Assembly: GCA_022511465.1 (NCBI GenBank)
Contig: JAFLRM010000025.1
Coordinates: 1-49,096 of the forward strand
Length of the DNA stretch: 49,096 bases
Reading direction: 5' to 3'
Source: Acetatifactor sp.
GTDB lineage: Bacteria > Bacillota > Clostridia > Lachnospirales > Lachnospiraceae
The notes under the pieces: generated by a model
Told to the model about the DNA's origin: nothing
The model's database searches: none
The model's input: the letters and a program-made list of their open reading frames with translations, nothing else
Made by a program: the position numbers and the translations under genes
Shown here: in pieces, positions 34,839 to 44,883 of the stretch
Layout of the letters: the number at the start of each line of letters is the position of its first letter
How positions within the stretch are numbered: the stretch's first letter is position 1

Positions 34839-35444
34839 ATGGAAGAGGAAAAGTTTTTGGAGCTGGTCGGTTCTGTTGACTTTCGGGATGAGTATGGCGA
34901 GGTCTGCAGACAGCTGGAACGACAGATACGTGAGATTGGCAGACAGATGTCCCTGCTTCTTAGAAGAGACTTTATCATTGCGGTGGATTGGCGAGTGAAA
35001 GGTCCGAAGAGTTGTGCCGAGAAGCTAAAACGCAAGGGCAGGGAGTTGACACCGGAAAATGCGGCGGAGCGGCTGAATGACATTGCGGGTGTCCGTGTGA
35101 TCTGCAGTTTTCTGGACGATATCTATCTTCTTTGTGAGCGGTTGGCAAACGATTTTGGCTATCAGGTGATCAAGAAGAAGGATTATGTAAAAAAACCCAA
35201 GCGCAGTGGGTATCAAAGTTTGCATTTGGTGCTCGGGATACCGCGGCCGGACGGGCGTCAGATCCGCGCAGAGATACAGTTGCGTACACAGGCCATGGAC
35301 TTCTGGGCCGGTGTGGAGCATCATTTTGTATACAAGAATGACGAGCTGCCAAGGGATGTGGTGCGAAAGGAGTTTCGTGAGTGTGCCAAGGCAATCTACA
35401 ATCTGGATCAAAAAATGATGAGCCTGCGGGATTATCTGTCGTAG
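34839..35444 (+). CDS. Small alarmone synthetase (GTP pyrophosphokinase)
   Basis: Makes (p)ppGpp from ATP and GTP or GDP. The 201-residue product holds only the synthetase domain, without the hydrolase and regulatory domains of Rel, as in the YjbM/YwaC class. Motifs: WRVKGPKSCAEKLKRKG (ATP site), DIAGVRVICSF, SGYQSLHLVL (G loop) and AEIQLRTQAMDFWAGVEHH. ATG 34839 has only a weak ribosome site. The gap to copA contains an 8-bp inverted repeat, CTTATCCC (34773-34780) and GGGATAAG (34821-34828), of unknown role. Confidence 0.92.
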   Translation: MEEEKFLELVGSVDFRDEYGEVCRQLERQIREIGRQMSLLLRRDFIIAVDWRVKGPKSCAEKLKRKGRELTPENAAERLNDIAGVRVICSFLDDIYLLCERLANDFGYQVIKKKDYVKKPKRSGYQSLHLVLGIPRPDGRQIRAEIQLRTQAMDFWAGVEHHFVYKNDELPRDVVRKEFRECAKAIYNLDQKMMSLRDYLS

Positions 35445-35491
35445 AAAGTTTAGGGAAAGAAAGTATTTTCCAAAATTTTATATTTTCTTTA

Positions 35492-35519
35492 TTGATTTCT
35501 ATACGCTGTGTGTTATATT
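35492..35519 (+). promoter_or_regulatory. Promoter of clpB
   Basis: TTGATT (35492-35497), a 16-base spacer and TATATT (35514-35519), about 50 bases before the ATG. No CIRCE element and no obvious CtsR heptamer repeat was seen in 35445-35568. Confidence 0.55.
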
Positions 35520-35568
35520 GGTACTATAACAAGTAAATAACAAAAAAGAAAATGAGGAGACAGCGTGT

Positions 35569-38151
35569 ATGAATATTCAAAAGTTTACCCAGAAATCTAT
35601 ACAGGCTGTAGAGGGATGTGAAAAGCTGGCGTATGAGTACGGCAATCAGGAGATTGAGCAGGAGCATCTACTCTACAGCCTTTTGACGATAGAGGACAGT
35701 CTGATCTTAAAGTTGATCGAGAAGATGGAGATTCAGACTGATCATTTTGTGAACCGGGCGAGACAGGCGGTGGAGAAGCGTGTCAAAGTGCAGGGCGGCA
35801 AGGTGTATGTGGGTCAGGATCTGAACAAGGTGTTGGTGAATGCAGAAGATGAGGCAAAGCACCTGGGGGATGAGTATGTGTCCGTGGAGCATCTGTTCCT
35901 GGCCATGATCAAATCTCCCAACAGGGAGCTTGCGCAGATCTGGAAAGAGTACGGGATTACCAGAGAGAGGTTTCTACAGGCACTCTCTACCGTGCGGGGG
36001 AATCAGCGCGTCACCAGTGATAATCCGGAGGCCACTTACGACACACTGGAAAAATATGGTCAGGAGCTGGTGGAAAGGGCGAGAAACCAGAAGCTTGACC
36101 CCGTCATTGGCAGGGACGCAGAGATCCGTAACATTATCCGTATTCTCTCCCGCAAGACCAAGAACAACCCGGTGCTGATCGGTGAGCCCGGTGTGGGAAA
36201 GACCGCCGTGGTGGAGGGGCTTGCACAGAGAATTGTGCGGGGGGATGTGCCACAGGGGTTGAAGGATAAGAAAATCTTTGCGCTGGATATGGGAGCGCTG
36301 GTGGCCGGCGCCAAGTACCGCGGCGAGTTCGAGGAGCGTTTGAAGGCTGTGCTGGAGGATGTAAAGAACAGCGACGGACAGATCATCCTCTTTATCGACG
36401 AACTGCACACCATTGTGGGGGTGGGCAAGACGGACGGCGCGCTTGACGCCGGCAATATGCTGAAGCCCATGCTGGCCAGGGGTGAACTGCATTGTATCGG
36501 AGCCACCACATTGGACGAGTACCGCCAGTACATTGAAAAGGATGCCGCTCTGGAGAGGCGTTTCCAGCCCGTCATGGTGGAGGAACCTACAGTGGAGGAT
36601 ACTATTTCCATCCTGCGAGGTTTGAAAGAGCGCTATGAGGTGTACCACGGAGTCAGAATTATGGACAATGCGCTGGTCAGTGCGGCGACCTTGTCTAACC
36701 GCTATATTGCGGACCGGTTCCTGCCGGATAAGGCTATTGATCTGGTGGACGAGGCTTGCGCCTTGATCAAGACGGAATTGGACAGTATGCCCACGGAACT
36801 GGATGAATTACAGCGGAAATGTGTGCAGATGGAAATTGAGGAGGCTGCCCTGAAGAAGGAAGACGACCGACTGAGCAGGGAGCGTCTGGAGGACCTGCAG
36901 AGAGAGCTGGCGGAGTTGAAGGACGAGTTTGCTGCCAGAAAGGCACAATGGGATAACGAGAAGGCATCCGTAGATAGGCTGTCCCACCTGCGCGAGGAGA
37001 TAGATCAGGTGAACAACGAGATTCAGATCGCCCAGAGGGAAGGCAATCTGGAGAAAGCGGCAGAACTCAGCTACGGAAGGCTGCCGGCCCTGAAAAAGGA
37101 GCTGGAAGAGGAGGAAGAACGCGTAAACAGTGAAGACATGTCCTTAGTACATGAGCGAGTGTCGGACGAGGAGATCGCGCGGATCATCTCCCGCTGGACG
37201 GGTATTCCGGTGGCGAAGTTGACCGAGAGCGAGCGCAACAAGACACTGCATCTGGACGATGAGCTACACCGTAGAGTGATCGGCCAGGAGGAAGGTGTCA
37301 CCAAGGTGACAGAGGCCATCATCCGTTCCAAAGCAGGGATCAAGGATCCCTCCAAACCTATCGGCTCATTTCTGTTTCTGGGGCCCACCGGCGTGGGTAA
37401 GACGGAGCTTGCCAAGTCGCTAGCGGCCGCATTGTTTGACGATGAAAACAACATGGTGCGCATCGATATGAGCGAGTACATGGAGAAATTTTCCGTGTCT
37501 CGATTGATCGGAGCACCTCCCGGATATGTGGGCTATGAGGAGGGTGGACAGCTGACGGAAGCGGTTCGTAGAAAGCCCTACAGTGTAGTGCTTTTCGACG
37601 AGATTGAAAAGGCCCATCCAGACGTGTTTAATGTTCTTTTGCAGGTGCTGGACGACGGGCGGATCACCGACTCTCAAGGCAGGACAGTGGATTTTAAGAA
37701 TACGATCCTGATCATGACTTCTAATATCGGAGCGCACTATCTGTTGGAGGGCATCGAGGAGGACGGCGCTATTCGACCGGAGGCGGAGGAACTGGTGATG
37801 AGTGAACTGCGTGCACATTTTCGTCCGGAATTCCTGAACCGTCTGGATGAGACCGTCCTGTTTAAACCTTTGACGAGGGACAATATCGGCGGCATTATTC
37901 ATCTGATCATTGCGGATCTAAACTATCGTCTGGCAGACAGAGAGTTGACTATCGAACTGTCAAAGGAGGCACAGGACTATATCGTGGGAAATGCCTATGA
38001 TCCGGTGTATGGAGCCCGCCCTTTAAAGCGCTATATTCAAAAATACGTGGAGACACTATCGGCGAGACTGATTTTGGAAGACAGGGTGCAGACAGGGGAC
38101 ACTATTTTGATCTCTGTGCAGGATGACGGTTTGAAGGCCAGCGTAAAATAA
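35569..38151 (+). CDS. clpB: ATP-dependent disaggregase ClpB
   Basis: A hexameric AAA+ machine that, with DnaK, pulls proteins out of aggregates. The product has 860 residues. The N domain spans 1-145. The first AAA+ module has Walker A GEPGVGKT (205-212) and sensor residues. A long coiled-coil middle domain of about 120 residues (near 400-525) separates the modules and marks ClpB rather than ClpC. The second AAA+ module has [16 protein letters not shown] and [25 protein letters not shown]. No ClpP-binding IGF/L loop was recognised. ATG 35569 follows GAGGAGA. The DUF4250 gene follows after 24 bases and may be co-transcribed. Confidence 0.95.
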   Translation: MNIQKFTQKSIQAVEGCEKLAYEYGNQEIEQEHLLYSLLTIEDSLILKLIEKMEIQTDHFVNRARQAVEKRVKVQGGKVYVGQDLNKVLVNAEDEAKHLGDEYVSVEHLFLAMIKSPNRELAQIWKEYGITRERFLQALSTVRGNQRVTSDNPEATYDTLEKYGQELVERARNQKLDPVIGRDAEIRNIIRILSRKTKNNPVLIGEPGVGKTAVVEGLAQRIVRGDVPQGLKDKKIFALDMGALVAGAKYRGEFEERLKAVLEDVKNSDGQIILFIDELHTIVGVGKTDGALDAGNMLKPMLARGELHCIGATTLDEYRQYIEKDAALERRFQPVMVEEPTVEDTISILRGLKERYEVYHGVRIMDNALVSAATLSNRYIADRFLPDKAIDLVDEACALIKTELDSMPTELDELQRKCVQMEIEEAALKKEDDRLSRERLEDLQRELAELKDEFAARKAQWDNEKASVDRLSHLREEIDQVNNEIQIAQREGNLEKAAELSYGRLPALKKELEEEEERVNSEDMSLVHERVSDEEIARIISRWTGIPVAKLTESERNKTLHLDDELHRRVIGQEEGVTKVTEAIIRSKAGIKDPSKPIGSFLFLGPTGVGKTELAKSLAAALFDDENNMVRIDMSEYMEKFSVSRLIGAPPGYVGYEEGGQLTEAVRRKPYSVVLFDEIEKAHPDVFNVLLQVLDDGRITDSQGRTVDFKNTILIMTSNIGAHYLLEGIEEDGAIRPEAEELVMSELRAHFRPEFLNRLDETVLFKPLTRDNIGGIIHLIIADLNYRLADRELTIELSKEAQDYIVGNAYDPVYGARPLKRYIQKYVETLSARLILEDRVQTGDTILISVQDDGLKASVK

Positions 38152-38175
38152 GCTAATATGTCAGGAGTAAATGCT

Positions 38176-38349
38176 ATGATACCTCAAGATCCAGTGATGC
38201 TTTTAAGTTTTGTCAATCTGAAGCTGCGTGATCTTTACAAAAGTCTGGATGATCTCTGTGATGATCTGGACGTGGAGAAGAGTGAGATCCTGCAGAAATT
38301 GTCCGGCATTCAATATCGCTACGACGAGGAGAGAAACCAGTTTGTGTAG
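38176..38349 (+). CDS. DUF4250 domain protein
   Basis: A 57-residue protein, from ATG 38176 after AGGAG (38163-38167); an in-frame ATG at 38158 precedes that site. It matches the small DUF4250 family seen in Clostridia: IPQDPVMLLSFVNLKLRDLY and YRYDEERNQFV. No function is known. Its stop codon overlaps the TTG start of the next gene by eight bases, and the GAGGAG inside its end serves as that gene's ribosome site, so the two are probably translated together. Confidence 0.75.
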   Translation: MIPQDPVMLLSFVNLKLRDLYKSLDDLCDDLDVEKSEILQKLSGIQYRYDEERNQFV

Positions 38350-39625
38350 TTACCGTAATGGGATCAGTGATCAAGAATATGGAAAGAAAGGCGCCGGAAC
38401 ACAATGTGATATTTGCACCGGCTGCGGACGCTGTGCTGGTATAGAGAGGAAGGTTTCTGTGCTCACCCAGTCGGATCTTGAACTGACATGGGAGAGGGAA
38501 GGCACTCTGGAAAACACAGGTAAGAGACGTCTGGTGACAGTAGATATCGGAACTACCACCATTGCTATGCAGCTCTTTGGGACGGACAAGAGTATTCAGG
38601 ACGAATTTGTCCAGATCAATCCCCAAGTGGAATACGGTGCGGACGTAATCTCCCGCATACAAGCGGCGGATAACGCGGAGGCGGCGGGACGGATGCAGGA
38701 GTCCGTTCGCGAGGCACTGTGCCAGGGGCTCAAACGCTTTCTGGGAAAAATAGAGCCGGAGGAAAGCCTTTTTCTGGTGATCGCTGCCAACACTACCATG
38801 GTGTATCTGCTCATGGGATATGACGTGGCGGAGCTTGGAAGGGCACCCTTTGCGGCCAGCCATTTGAAGACGGAAAACATTGTCATCAATGTGGAGGGAG
38901 TTGATGTTTCAGGGGTGATCCTTCCCGGTTTGTCGGCTTTTGTGGGAGGAGATATCCTATCCGGTATCTATGCCTGCAGGATGGCGGAGCAGAACGAGCT
39001 GACCCTGCTCATTGATCTTGGCACTAATGGGGAGCTGGTGCTGGGAAACCAAGAACACATTGTTGCCTGTGCTACAGCTGCAGGACCGGCTTTTGAAGGC
39101 GGTGTCAACCGCGGTGTATGGGGGAGCGACATGATCCGGATTTTGGCTGAATTGCGGCGGAAGGGGATCTTGGACGAGACAGGTTTGTTGGCTGATCCAT
39201 ACTTTGACGCGGGGATCCAAGTTAGTGGTGTCCATGTGACGCAGGCGGCAATACGGGCAGTTCAGCTGGCAAAGGGAGCGATCCATGCGGGGATACATAT
39301 TCTTGCCAGGGAATACGGCGTGGCGCTGAAAGCCATTGACAGGGTGGTGTTGGCCGGAGGATTTGGCTACTATCTGGATCCGAAAGCTGCCGTTGTGATC
39401 GGACTTCTGCCCCGTGTCCTTGCAGAACGGGCTGTATCCGGCGGCAATACTGCACTTGCGGGGGCGGCGCATGTTGGTGAACAGATCTTATGTCAGGGGT
39501 ATCCGGAGGAGTTTCTTGAGGAGTTCTGGAAACAGAAGGGATGTCAGGTGGAGATAAGGAATCTGGCAGAACAAGCCGAGTTTAATGAACTTTTTTTACA
39601 GTTTATGGAATTGCAGGAAATTTGA
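38342..39625 (+). CDS. RACo-like ASKHA ATPase (DUF4445 family)
   Basis: The product has about 427 residues from TTG 38342, chosen because GAGGAG lies ten bases upstream; GTG 38461 is an alternative that would remove the cysteines. It starts with a short cysteine cluster (CDICTGCGRC) in place of the full ferredoxin domain of RACo. The rest is an actin-like ATPase fold: VTVDIGTTTIAMQLF (phosphate loop 1), INPQVEYGADVISRI, LLIDLGTNGELVLG and VVLAGGFGYYL. RACo-type proteins reductively reactivate corrinoid proteins with ATP and a ferredoxin-type cluster. No corrinoid protein or methyltransferase lies nearby, so the target is unknown. Confidence 0.8.
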   Translation: MCSYRNGISDQEYGKKGAGTQCDICTGCGRCAGIERKVSVLTQSDLELTWEREGTLENTGKRRLVTVDIGTTTIAMQLFGTDKSIQDEFVQINPQVEYGADVISRIQAADNAEAAGRMQESVREALCQGLKRFLGKIEPEESLFLVIAANTTMVYLLMGYDVAELGRAPFAASHLKTENIVINVEGVDVSGVILPGLSAFVGGDILSGIYACRMAEQNELTLLIDLGTNGELVLGNQEHIVACATAAGPAFEGGVNRGVWGSDMIRILAELRRKGILDETGLLADPYFDAGIQVSGVHVTQAAIRAVQLAKGAIHAGIHILAREYGVALKAIDRVVLAGGFGYYLDPKAAVVIGLLPRVLAERAVSGGNTALAGAAHVGEQILCQGYPEEFLEEFWKQKGCQVEIRNLAEQAEFNELFLQFMELQEI

Positions 39626-39633
39626 AATAAATA

Positions 39634-39662
39634 TTTAAAAAAGTTGAAGAATATGGTACAAT
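39634..39662 (+). promoter_or_regulatory. Possible promoter of the chemoreceptor gene
   Basis: TTTAAA (39634-39639), a 17-base spacer and TACAAT (39657-39662), 55 bases before the TTG start. Confidence 0.45.
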
Positions 39663-39717
39663 TAATTCATTAAGAAACGAATCGGAGAGTATAAAAATAT
39701 ATTTGGAGGTCAAGCAG

Positions 39718-41976
39718 TTGCAAGAGAACAATACCATTAGTGATAACGTGGCAACGACTGGTAATACACAGATGACAGGAAAGCCCCAAAAAGCTGCAAA
39801 AGCACCAAAGCAACCGAAAGCTGCCAAAGCAGCGAAAGCGCCAAAACAGCCCAAAGCAGCAAAGGCTGCCAAAGTACCAAAAGCTGCAAAGGAACACAAG
39901 GAGGATAAGCCCGTCAAGCAGGGTGGATTTATGTTGTTCAGTATCCGGAACAAGATCATTCTCTGCTTTTTGGTTCCAATTCTTTTTATGGTGGTGATCG
40001 GTGTTTCTGCGTACCAGACATCTGCGCAGGGTATGAGCGACAAGTTTTTGGAATCCTCCATGCAGACGATCGAGATGGCCACAGAGTATGTGGAAATGAG
40101 CTGCACATTCATCTCTACTGAGGCGGTGAGATATGCATTTGATGATGACTTGAACAGATATTATCTGGGGATGTACGCTGCAGATCCTGTCGGACAGTCC
40201 AATCTGCTGAGCAGTACAAGGACGAATATGGCGGCTGCCAAGGTTGCGAATCCGTTTATCTCAAATGTACATATTATCACTAAGAAGGGTGTTGGTATGC
40301 TCTCCACCAAGTCTGGTTCCAGCATAGAAGGTTTTTTGGAGGAATATCTGGCTTCAGTGACTGAGGACGGCAAGACGCTGGATACGTGGATAGATTCCCA
40401 TGAAGCGCTGGATGCCCATCTGGAGATGATCACCAATGACGATCGCTATATTTTGGTATATCAGACGCTTGCCAAATCCAACAATGCCAGCATTGTCGTT
40501 GATGTTAAGGAGTCTGCGATTCAGGAGTTTTTGCAGGAGTTAGACTTTGGCGAGGGCAGCATCGTAGGCTTTGTCACCAAGGGAGGCAGAGAGATTATAT
40601 GTGAGACGTTGCCGGAGGGTGCGGAGAGTAATCTGCCTGAAGGGGAGAAAGTGTTCTTTGGACAAGAATATTTTGACAAGATCAGTGCGCAAGAAGAGTT
40701 GACTGGCAATGACAAGGTAACTTACCTGGGAGAGGAGTATCTGTTCCTCTACAGTGTAGGCGAGAAGACGGGGGCAACCATATGTGCGTTGGTTCCCACG
40801 GATATTGTGATCGGTCAGGCGGAGGATATCCGCAGTATGACGGTGACGCTGGTGATCCTGGCCAGTGTGACTGTTGTGATCATCGGTATGTTGATCGTGA
40901 TCGGTATTCAAAACAACATGAAGCGCATTTCTAAGAAGTTTGGAGAGGTTGCAAAGGGTGACCTTACTGTGCAGGTGACTGCAAAAGGCCGCGATGAGTT
41001 CCGCGGATTGGCAGGTTCTGCCACAAACATGATCACCAACACCAAGAAGCTGGTTGACAAGGTCAATGCGGCCACCGGCCAGCTGGAGATGTCTTCCAAG
41101 GAGGTAGAACAGGCATCGGGTGTGATCCATAGCTACTCGCAGGATATTACGCAGGCAATCGCGGAGATCAACGAGGGCATTGGCCGACAAGCCAGACACG
41201 CGCAGGAGTGCGTAGATAAGACAGATGTGCTCTCTAACGAGATTCAGAATGTCAGTGCTATTGTGGAGAAGGTGAAGCATCTGGTTGAGGAGACCGATGT
41301 GATGATCAATCAGGGAATGGAGATTATCCGGCTGTTGGGAAGCCGTGCCAAAGAGACCACCCAAATGACCGTTAAGGTAGGTGAAAGCATTGAGTCTCTT
41401 CGTCAGGAGTCCGAGGTTATCAACTCCTTTGTGGGCACGATTACCGATATTTCAGAGCAGACGAACCTTTTATCCTTAAATGCCAGCATTGAGGCCGCCA
41501 GAGCGGGAGAGGCCGGAAGAGGTTTTGCCGTGGTGGCAGAGGAGATTCGCAAGCTGGCAGACGATTCCGCACGGGCCGCGGGAGAGATCCGCAATAATGT
41601 GGAACATATTTCGGCACAAACTATGAACAGCGTGCAGAGTGCAAATGAAGCCGGAGACATGGTTGCGTTGCAATCGCAGGCCGTGGAGCAGGTGGTGGAT
41701 GTATTCCAGCAGATGCGCGGGCGTATGGGCGATCTGGTGGGCGGACTTCAGGAGATTGTGACAGGAACGGAGCGGGCCGACATGGAGCGTAGTGCAGCGG
41801 TGGCAGCGGTTAAGAGCATCTCTGATATCATAGAGGAGACCGCGACTAGTGCGGAGACGGTCAACGAAGTGGCAGGCAAGCTTCTTGAGAATGTGGAGAA
41901 TTTGGATCAGACAGCAGAAGCGCTTGGCGAGAATATGAAGGGATTAAAGGGAGAAATCTCCGTATTTAAGATTTAA
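39718..41976 (+). CDS. Methyl-accepting chemotaxis protein with lysine-periodic tail
   Basis: A chemoreceptor that signals to CheA/CheW. TTG 39718 is chosen because GGAGG (39705-39709) sits eight bases before it; the TTG at 39703 overlaps that ribosome site. The product has 752 residues. Residues 22-67 form a cytoplasmic Lys/Ala/Pro/Gln-rich tail with lysine at every third position, 16 in all. Then come membrane helix 1 (about 80-102), an extracytoplasmic sensor of about 270 residues that looks Cache-like, helix 2 (about 374-398), HAMP, and the coiled signalling domain with the hairpin tip [20 protein letters not shown] near 579. No other chemotaxis gene is in the window. The receptor call is certain; the tail's role is unknown. 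Confidence 0.93.
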   Translation: MQENNTISDNVATTGNTQMTGKPQKAAKAPKQPKAAKAAKAPKQPKAAKAAKVPKAAKEHKEDKPVKQGGFMLFSIRNKIILCFLVPILFMVVIGVSAYQTSAQGMSDKFLESSMQTIEMATEYVEMSCTFISTEAVRYAFDDDLNRYYLGMYAADPVGQSNLLSSTRTNMAAAKVANPFISNVHIITKKGVGMLSTKSGSSIEGFLEEYLASVTEDGKTLDTWIDSHEALDAHLEMITNDDRYILVYQTLAKSNNASIVVDVKESAIQEFLQELDFGEGSIVGFVTKGGREIICETLPEGAESNLPEGEKVFFGQEYFDKISAQEELTGNDKVTYLGEEYLFLYSVGEKTGATICALVPTDIVIGQAEDIRSMTVTLVILASVTVVIIGMLIVIGIQNNMKRISKKFGEVAKGDLTVQVTAKGRDEFRGLAGSATNMITNTKKLVDKVNAATGQLEMSSKEVEQASGVIHSYSQDITQAIAEINEGIGRQARHAQECVDKTDVLSNEIQNVSAIVEKVKHLVEETDVMINQGMEIIRLLGSRAKETTQMTVKVGESIESLRQESEVINSFVGTITDISEQTNLLSLNASIEAARAGEAGRGFAVVAEEIRKLADDSARAAGEIRNNVEHISAQTMNSVQSANEAGDMVALQSQAVEQVVDVFQQMRGRMGDLVGGLQEIVTGTERADMERSAAVAAVKSISDIIEETATSAETVNEVAGKLLENVENLDQTAEALGENMKGLKGEISVFKI

Positions 41977-42005
41977 AGATTTGAATAGAAAGTCAGGGAG
42001 AATGG

Positions 42006-42044
42006 AAATGGCCGCGACCTCATCAGTTTGAGGGGCGGCCATTT
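42006..42044 (+). terminator. Bidirectional terminator between chemoreceptor and hemerythrin genes
   Basis: AAATGGCCGC (42006-42015) pairs perfectly with GCGGCCATTT (42035-42044), with CCTC/GAGG inside. It lies between convergent genes and can serve both strands, although the T runs are short. Confidence 0.75.
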
Positions 42045-42049
42045 TGGAG

Positions 42050-42874
42050 TTAACATTCCACGGGGATCTTCTTGTCACTATGTAAAATATGATTGATCAG
42101 CCAGCCCAGCAAGAACTCCAGAAGGCTTTGCATATACTCTTTGGGCTGGGACTTAAGTTCGTCCAAAGAGATATTTTCTATCTTGTCTATAAATGCTTCA
42201 TGAGCATGCTTTTGCGCCGTCAAACCTTCATAGCGGATGCTCTCCATATATTCTTCCTCATGCTTAAAATGTTCCGCTGTATATGATTTCAACTTCTCCA
42301 GAATCTGGACAATCTCTTCATATCTCTCATCCACATCCTCAGAGCGGGCCAGCTGGTTTGCCTTATCGACAATGGAAAAGAGCTGTTTATGCTCGGCGTC
42401 GACCAGGGGAATGCCGGTCTTGTATTCCTCTATAAACTCGCATGGATTCTCCTGGAGCATCCATTTCTCCAGAGGAGGAAGTTTGCCGATCAGAATATCA
42501 CTGCCCAGAATATGGCGATACAGCCACCTGGCAAGAAATTCATTCATATCCTTCAGCACCTCGATCTGTCCCTCTTCGTAGTCGATGTTGTGCACGGACA
42601 TCTCGTTGACGGTTTCGCGGAACATCATATGCTGTGATCTCTGCAGGAACAGTTCGGGATCGAGAATCTCCTCCATATATGCCTCCTCGTGGGCAAAATG
42701 CTGATCCGCATATTCTTCCAACTCCTCAATGAGATCCGCGATCCTTTGATACTGATCAAACATAGTACTCTTTTCCAGGGCTTCCGCCACCTGACCGATC
42801 AATTCAAACAGATGTCGATGTTCATTATCTATTTCTTCTATTCCTATTATACAATCCGATGTAAATTGAAACAT
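42050..42874 (-). CDS. Tandem bacteriohemerythrin protein
   Basis: The 274-residue soluble protein consists of two hemerythrin four-helix domains, residues about 1-130 and 145-274. Hemerythrins bind O2, or sense oxygen, NO or iron, at a non-heme di-iron site. Both halves keep the first histidine (IDNEHRHLF; VDAEHKQLF), HFxHEExYM, and the last helix motif (RHILGSD; NHILHSD). The HxxxH element of the third helix is altered: the first half has QHMMFRET and the second QKHAHEAF, so the first di-iron site may be incomplete. ATG at 42874 follows AGGAGGG. It is transcribed away from the ABC exporter genes, sharing a 194-base intergenic region. A role in oxygen handling in an anaerobe is likely. Confidence 0.9.
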   Translation of the reverse strand: MFQFTSDCIIGIEEIDNEHRHLFELIGQVAEALEKSTMFDQYQRIADLIEELEEYADQHFAHEEAYMEEILDPELFLQRSQHMMFRETVNEMSVHNIDYEEGQIEVLKDMNEFLARWLYRHILGSDILIGKLPPLEKWMLQENPCEFIEEYKTGIPLVDAEHKQLFSIVDKANQLARSEDVDERYEEIVQILEKLKSYTAEHFKHEEEYMESIRYEGLTAQKHAHEAFIDKIENISLDELKSQPKEYMQSLLEFLLGWLINHILHSDKKIPVEC

Positions 42875-42905
42875 GATCCTTCCCTCCTATATAGATCCTG
42901 CTTTT

Positions 42906-42934
42906 ATAATATAATAATTTTGAGAGTTTGAAAA
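42906..42934 (-). promoter_or_regulatory. Possible promoter of the hemerythrin gene
   Basis: On the minus strand TTTTCA (42934-42929), a 17-base spacer and TATTAT (42911-42906). The -35 box is weak. Confidence 0.3.
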
Positions 42935-42997
42935 TACTAAAAGTGAAATTTATCCCTGATCGACGTGATTTCCTTGTACACAAAATGAGAAAAGCAG

Positions 42998-43026
42998 TTG
43001 CATGGCACTGCTGGATCGTATATAAT
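42998..43026 (+). promoter_or_regulatory. Promoter of the ABC exporter operon
   Basis: TTGCAT (42998-43003), a 17-base spacer and TATAAT (43021-43026), 42 bases before the TTG start. Confidence 0.7.
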
Positions 43027-43068
43027 AAACACATGATCATTATTTGCAAAAGAGATTAGGAGCAAGTT

Positions 43069-44883
43069 TTGAAACAAATTATAATGCGATATATCAGACC
43101 CTACTTCCCTCGGATGGGAGTAGGGTTCCTTATTAAATTTGTGGGAACCATAATGGATCTGTGCATCCCGTACATACTGGCATACATCATTGACACAGTG
43201 ATCCCTCTGCGCCGGAGAGAACTGGTGCTTTTGTGGGGAGCGCTTATGATCGTCTGTTCCCTTCTGGCAGTGGCCTTTAACATTGTGGCCAATCGAATGG
43301 CGTCCAAGGTGGCCAGCGATGCCACAGAGGTGATCCGTCACGATCTGTTCCGTAAGACCATGTATCTCTCCAACCGTCAGACGGACGACTTTACCAAGCC
43401 CTCTTTAATCTCGCGCATGACCACGGACACCTATAATCTGCATCAGATGATCGGCCGCATTCAGAGGCTGGGTGTGCGAGCGCCGATTCTGCTGATCGGG
43501 GGAGTCTGTGTAACTTTTACGTTGGATCCTGCCATGGCCTGTGTGCTGCTGGCGGTGATGCCTTTTCTGGCAGCGATCACCGTGTTTGTGTCTCGGAGGA
43601 GCATTCCCATGTACAGCATCCTGCAGGAGGCTCAGGACCGCTTTGTGCGCATGGTGAGGGAGGATATCGCCGGCATCCGGGTCATCAAGGCCCTTTCCAA
43701 GGTGGGCGTGGAGGTAGAGCGGTTTCGCGAGATCAATCGGGAGGTGGTGGAGCGGGAACGCAAAAACGGCATGGTTATGGCGGTGATCAATCCGTCCATG
43801 AATGTACTTTTGAATCTGGGGCTTGTAGCAGTTGTCTTGGTAGGCGCAATGCGCGTGAATAATGGAACCACGGAGGTGGGAAAGATACTGGCCTTCTCTA
43901 CTTACTTTACCATTATCTTAAATGCGGTGATGTCCGTGTCCAAAATGTTTGTCGTCCTCTCCAAGGCCATTGCCTCCGGTGATCGTATCTGGCAGGTCTT
44001 GGATAGTGGAGAGGATATGGATGTGGTTGAGAGGCTCTACGAAGGGGATATAGGGGCTACCAGGGAAAGTGAGATTGTCTTTGAGCATGTTACATTCTTC
44101 TATCATGCAGGAGGTGAGCGGCAGTCTCCGGGGGAGATGACGACCGCCGTGCAGACATCCCGCGAGAATGCTAATTTATTAGACCTAAATTTTGTGATCA
44201 AAAAGGGGGAGACCTTGGGGATCATTGGAGAGATCGGCTCCGGAAAAACCACGGTCATAAACCTTTTGATGCGTCTGTACGATGTGGACGAAGGCAGGGT
44301 TCTGGTTGCCGGCCGCGACGTGCGGGAGTATACCCGAGAGGAGCTGAAGGCCAAGTTTGGTGTGGTATTTCAAAACGATACGATTTTTGAGGGTACGATC
44401 GCGGAGAATGTGTCGTTGGGCAGAGAACTGACGGAGCAGCAGCTTGAAGAGGCGCTCTTCTATGCCAGGGCCAGCGAATTTGTGGAACAGAGAGAGGAGA
44501 AAGCGGCGGAGACCTTGAATATCAAGGGGGCTAACTTAAGTGGCGGACAGAAGCAGCGTCTTTTGATCGCCAGAGCGTTAGCGGCAAAGCCGGAGATCCT
44601 GATTTTGGACGACTCCTCCAGCGCGCTGGACTATAGGACGGATGCTGCTCTGCGCAGAGGGATCAGAGAGCATTTGCCGGACACGACGTTTATCATTGTG
44701 GCACAGCGTGTGAGCTCTATTCGCGGAGCTGACCATATTCTAGTGTTGGAGGATGGCAGGACCATCGGCTACGGGAAGCACGAGGAGCTGATGGAGAGCT
44801 GTCAGGTGTATCGGGAGATCAGTCAGTCTCAGATGGGGGAGCTGGCAGAGGGGTCGGAGAGGATGGTGACACAGAATGTCTGA
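43069..44883 (+). CDS. ABC exporter half-transporter, degenerate subunit
   Basis: A 604-residue protein with six membrane helices (about 1-310) and an ATPase domain. Walker A GEIGSGKTT is near residue 386 and the signature LSGGQKQR near 490. Two catalytic positions are altered: the residue after Walker B is Asp (LILDDSSSALD) instead of Glu, and the switch histidine is Gln (VAQRVSSI). This is the pattern of the weak-site subunit in heterodimeric exporters such as BmrCD or TM287/288. The start is TTG 43069 after AGGAG; ATG 43084 is a possible alternative. It overlaps the partner gene by eight bases. The substrate is unknown, with drugs or lipids most likely. Confidence 0.92.
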   Translation: MKQIIMRYIRPYFPRMGVGFLIKFVGTIMDLCIPYILAYIIDTVIPLRRRELVLLWGALMIVCSLLAVAFNIVANRMASKVASDATEVIRHDLFRKTMYLSNRQTDDFTKPSLISRMTTDTYNLHQMIGRIQRLGVRAPILLIGGVCVTFTLDPAMACVLLAVMPFLAAITVFVSRRSIPMYSILQEAQDRFVRMVREDIAGIRVIKALSKVGVEVERFREINREVVERERKNGMVMAVINPSMNVLLNLGLVAVVLVGAMRVNNGTTEVGKILAFSTYFTIILNAVMSVSKMFVVLSKAIASGDRIWQVLDSGEDMDVVERLYEGDIGATRESEIVFEHVTFFYHAGGERQSPGEMTTAVQTSRENANLLDLNFVIKKGETLGIIGEIGSGKTTVINLLMRLYDVDEGRVLVAGRDVREYTREELKAKFGVVFQNDTIFEGTIAENVSLGRELTEQQLEEALFYARASEFVEQREEKAAETLNIKGANLSGGQKQRLLIARALAAKPEILILDDSSSALDYRTDAALRRGIREHLPDTTFIIVAQRVSSIRGADHILVLEDGRTIGYGKHEELMESCQVYREISQSQMGELAEGSERMVTQNV

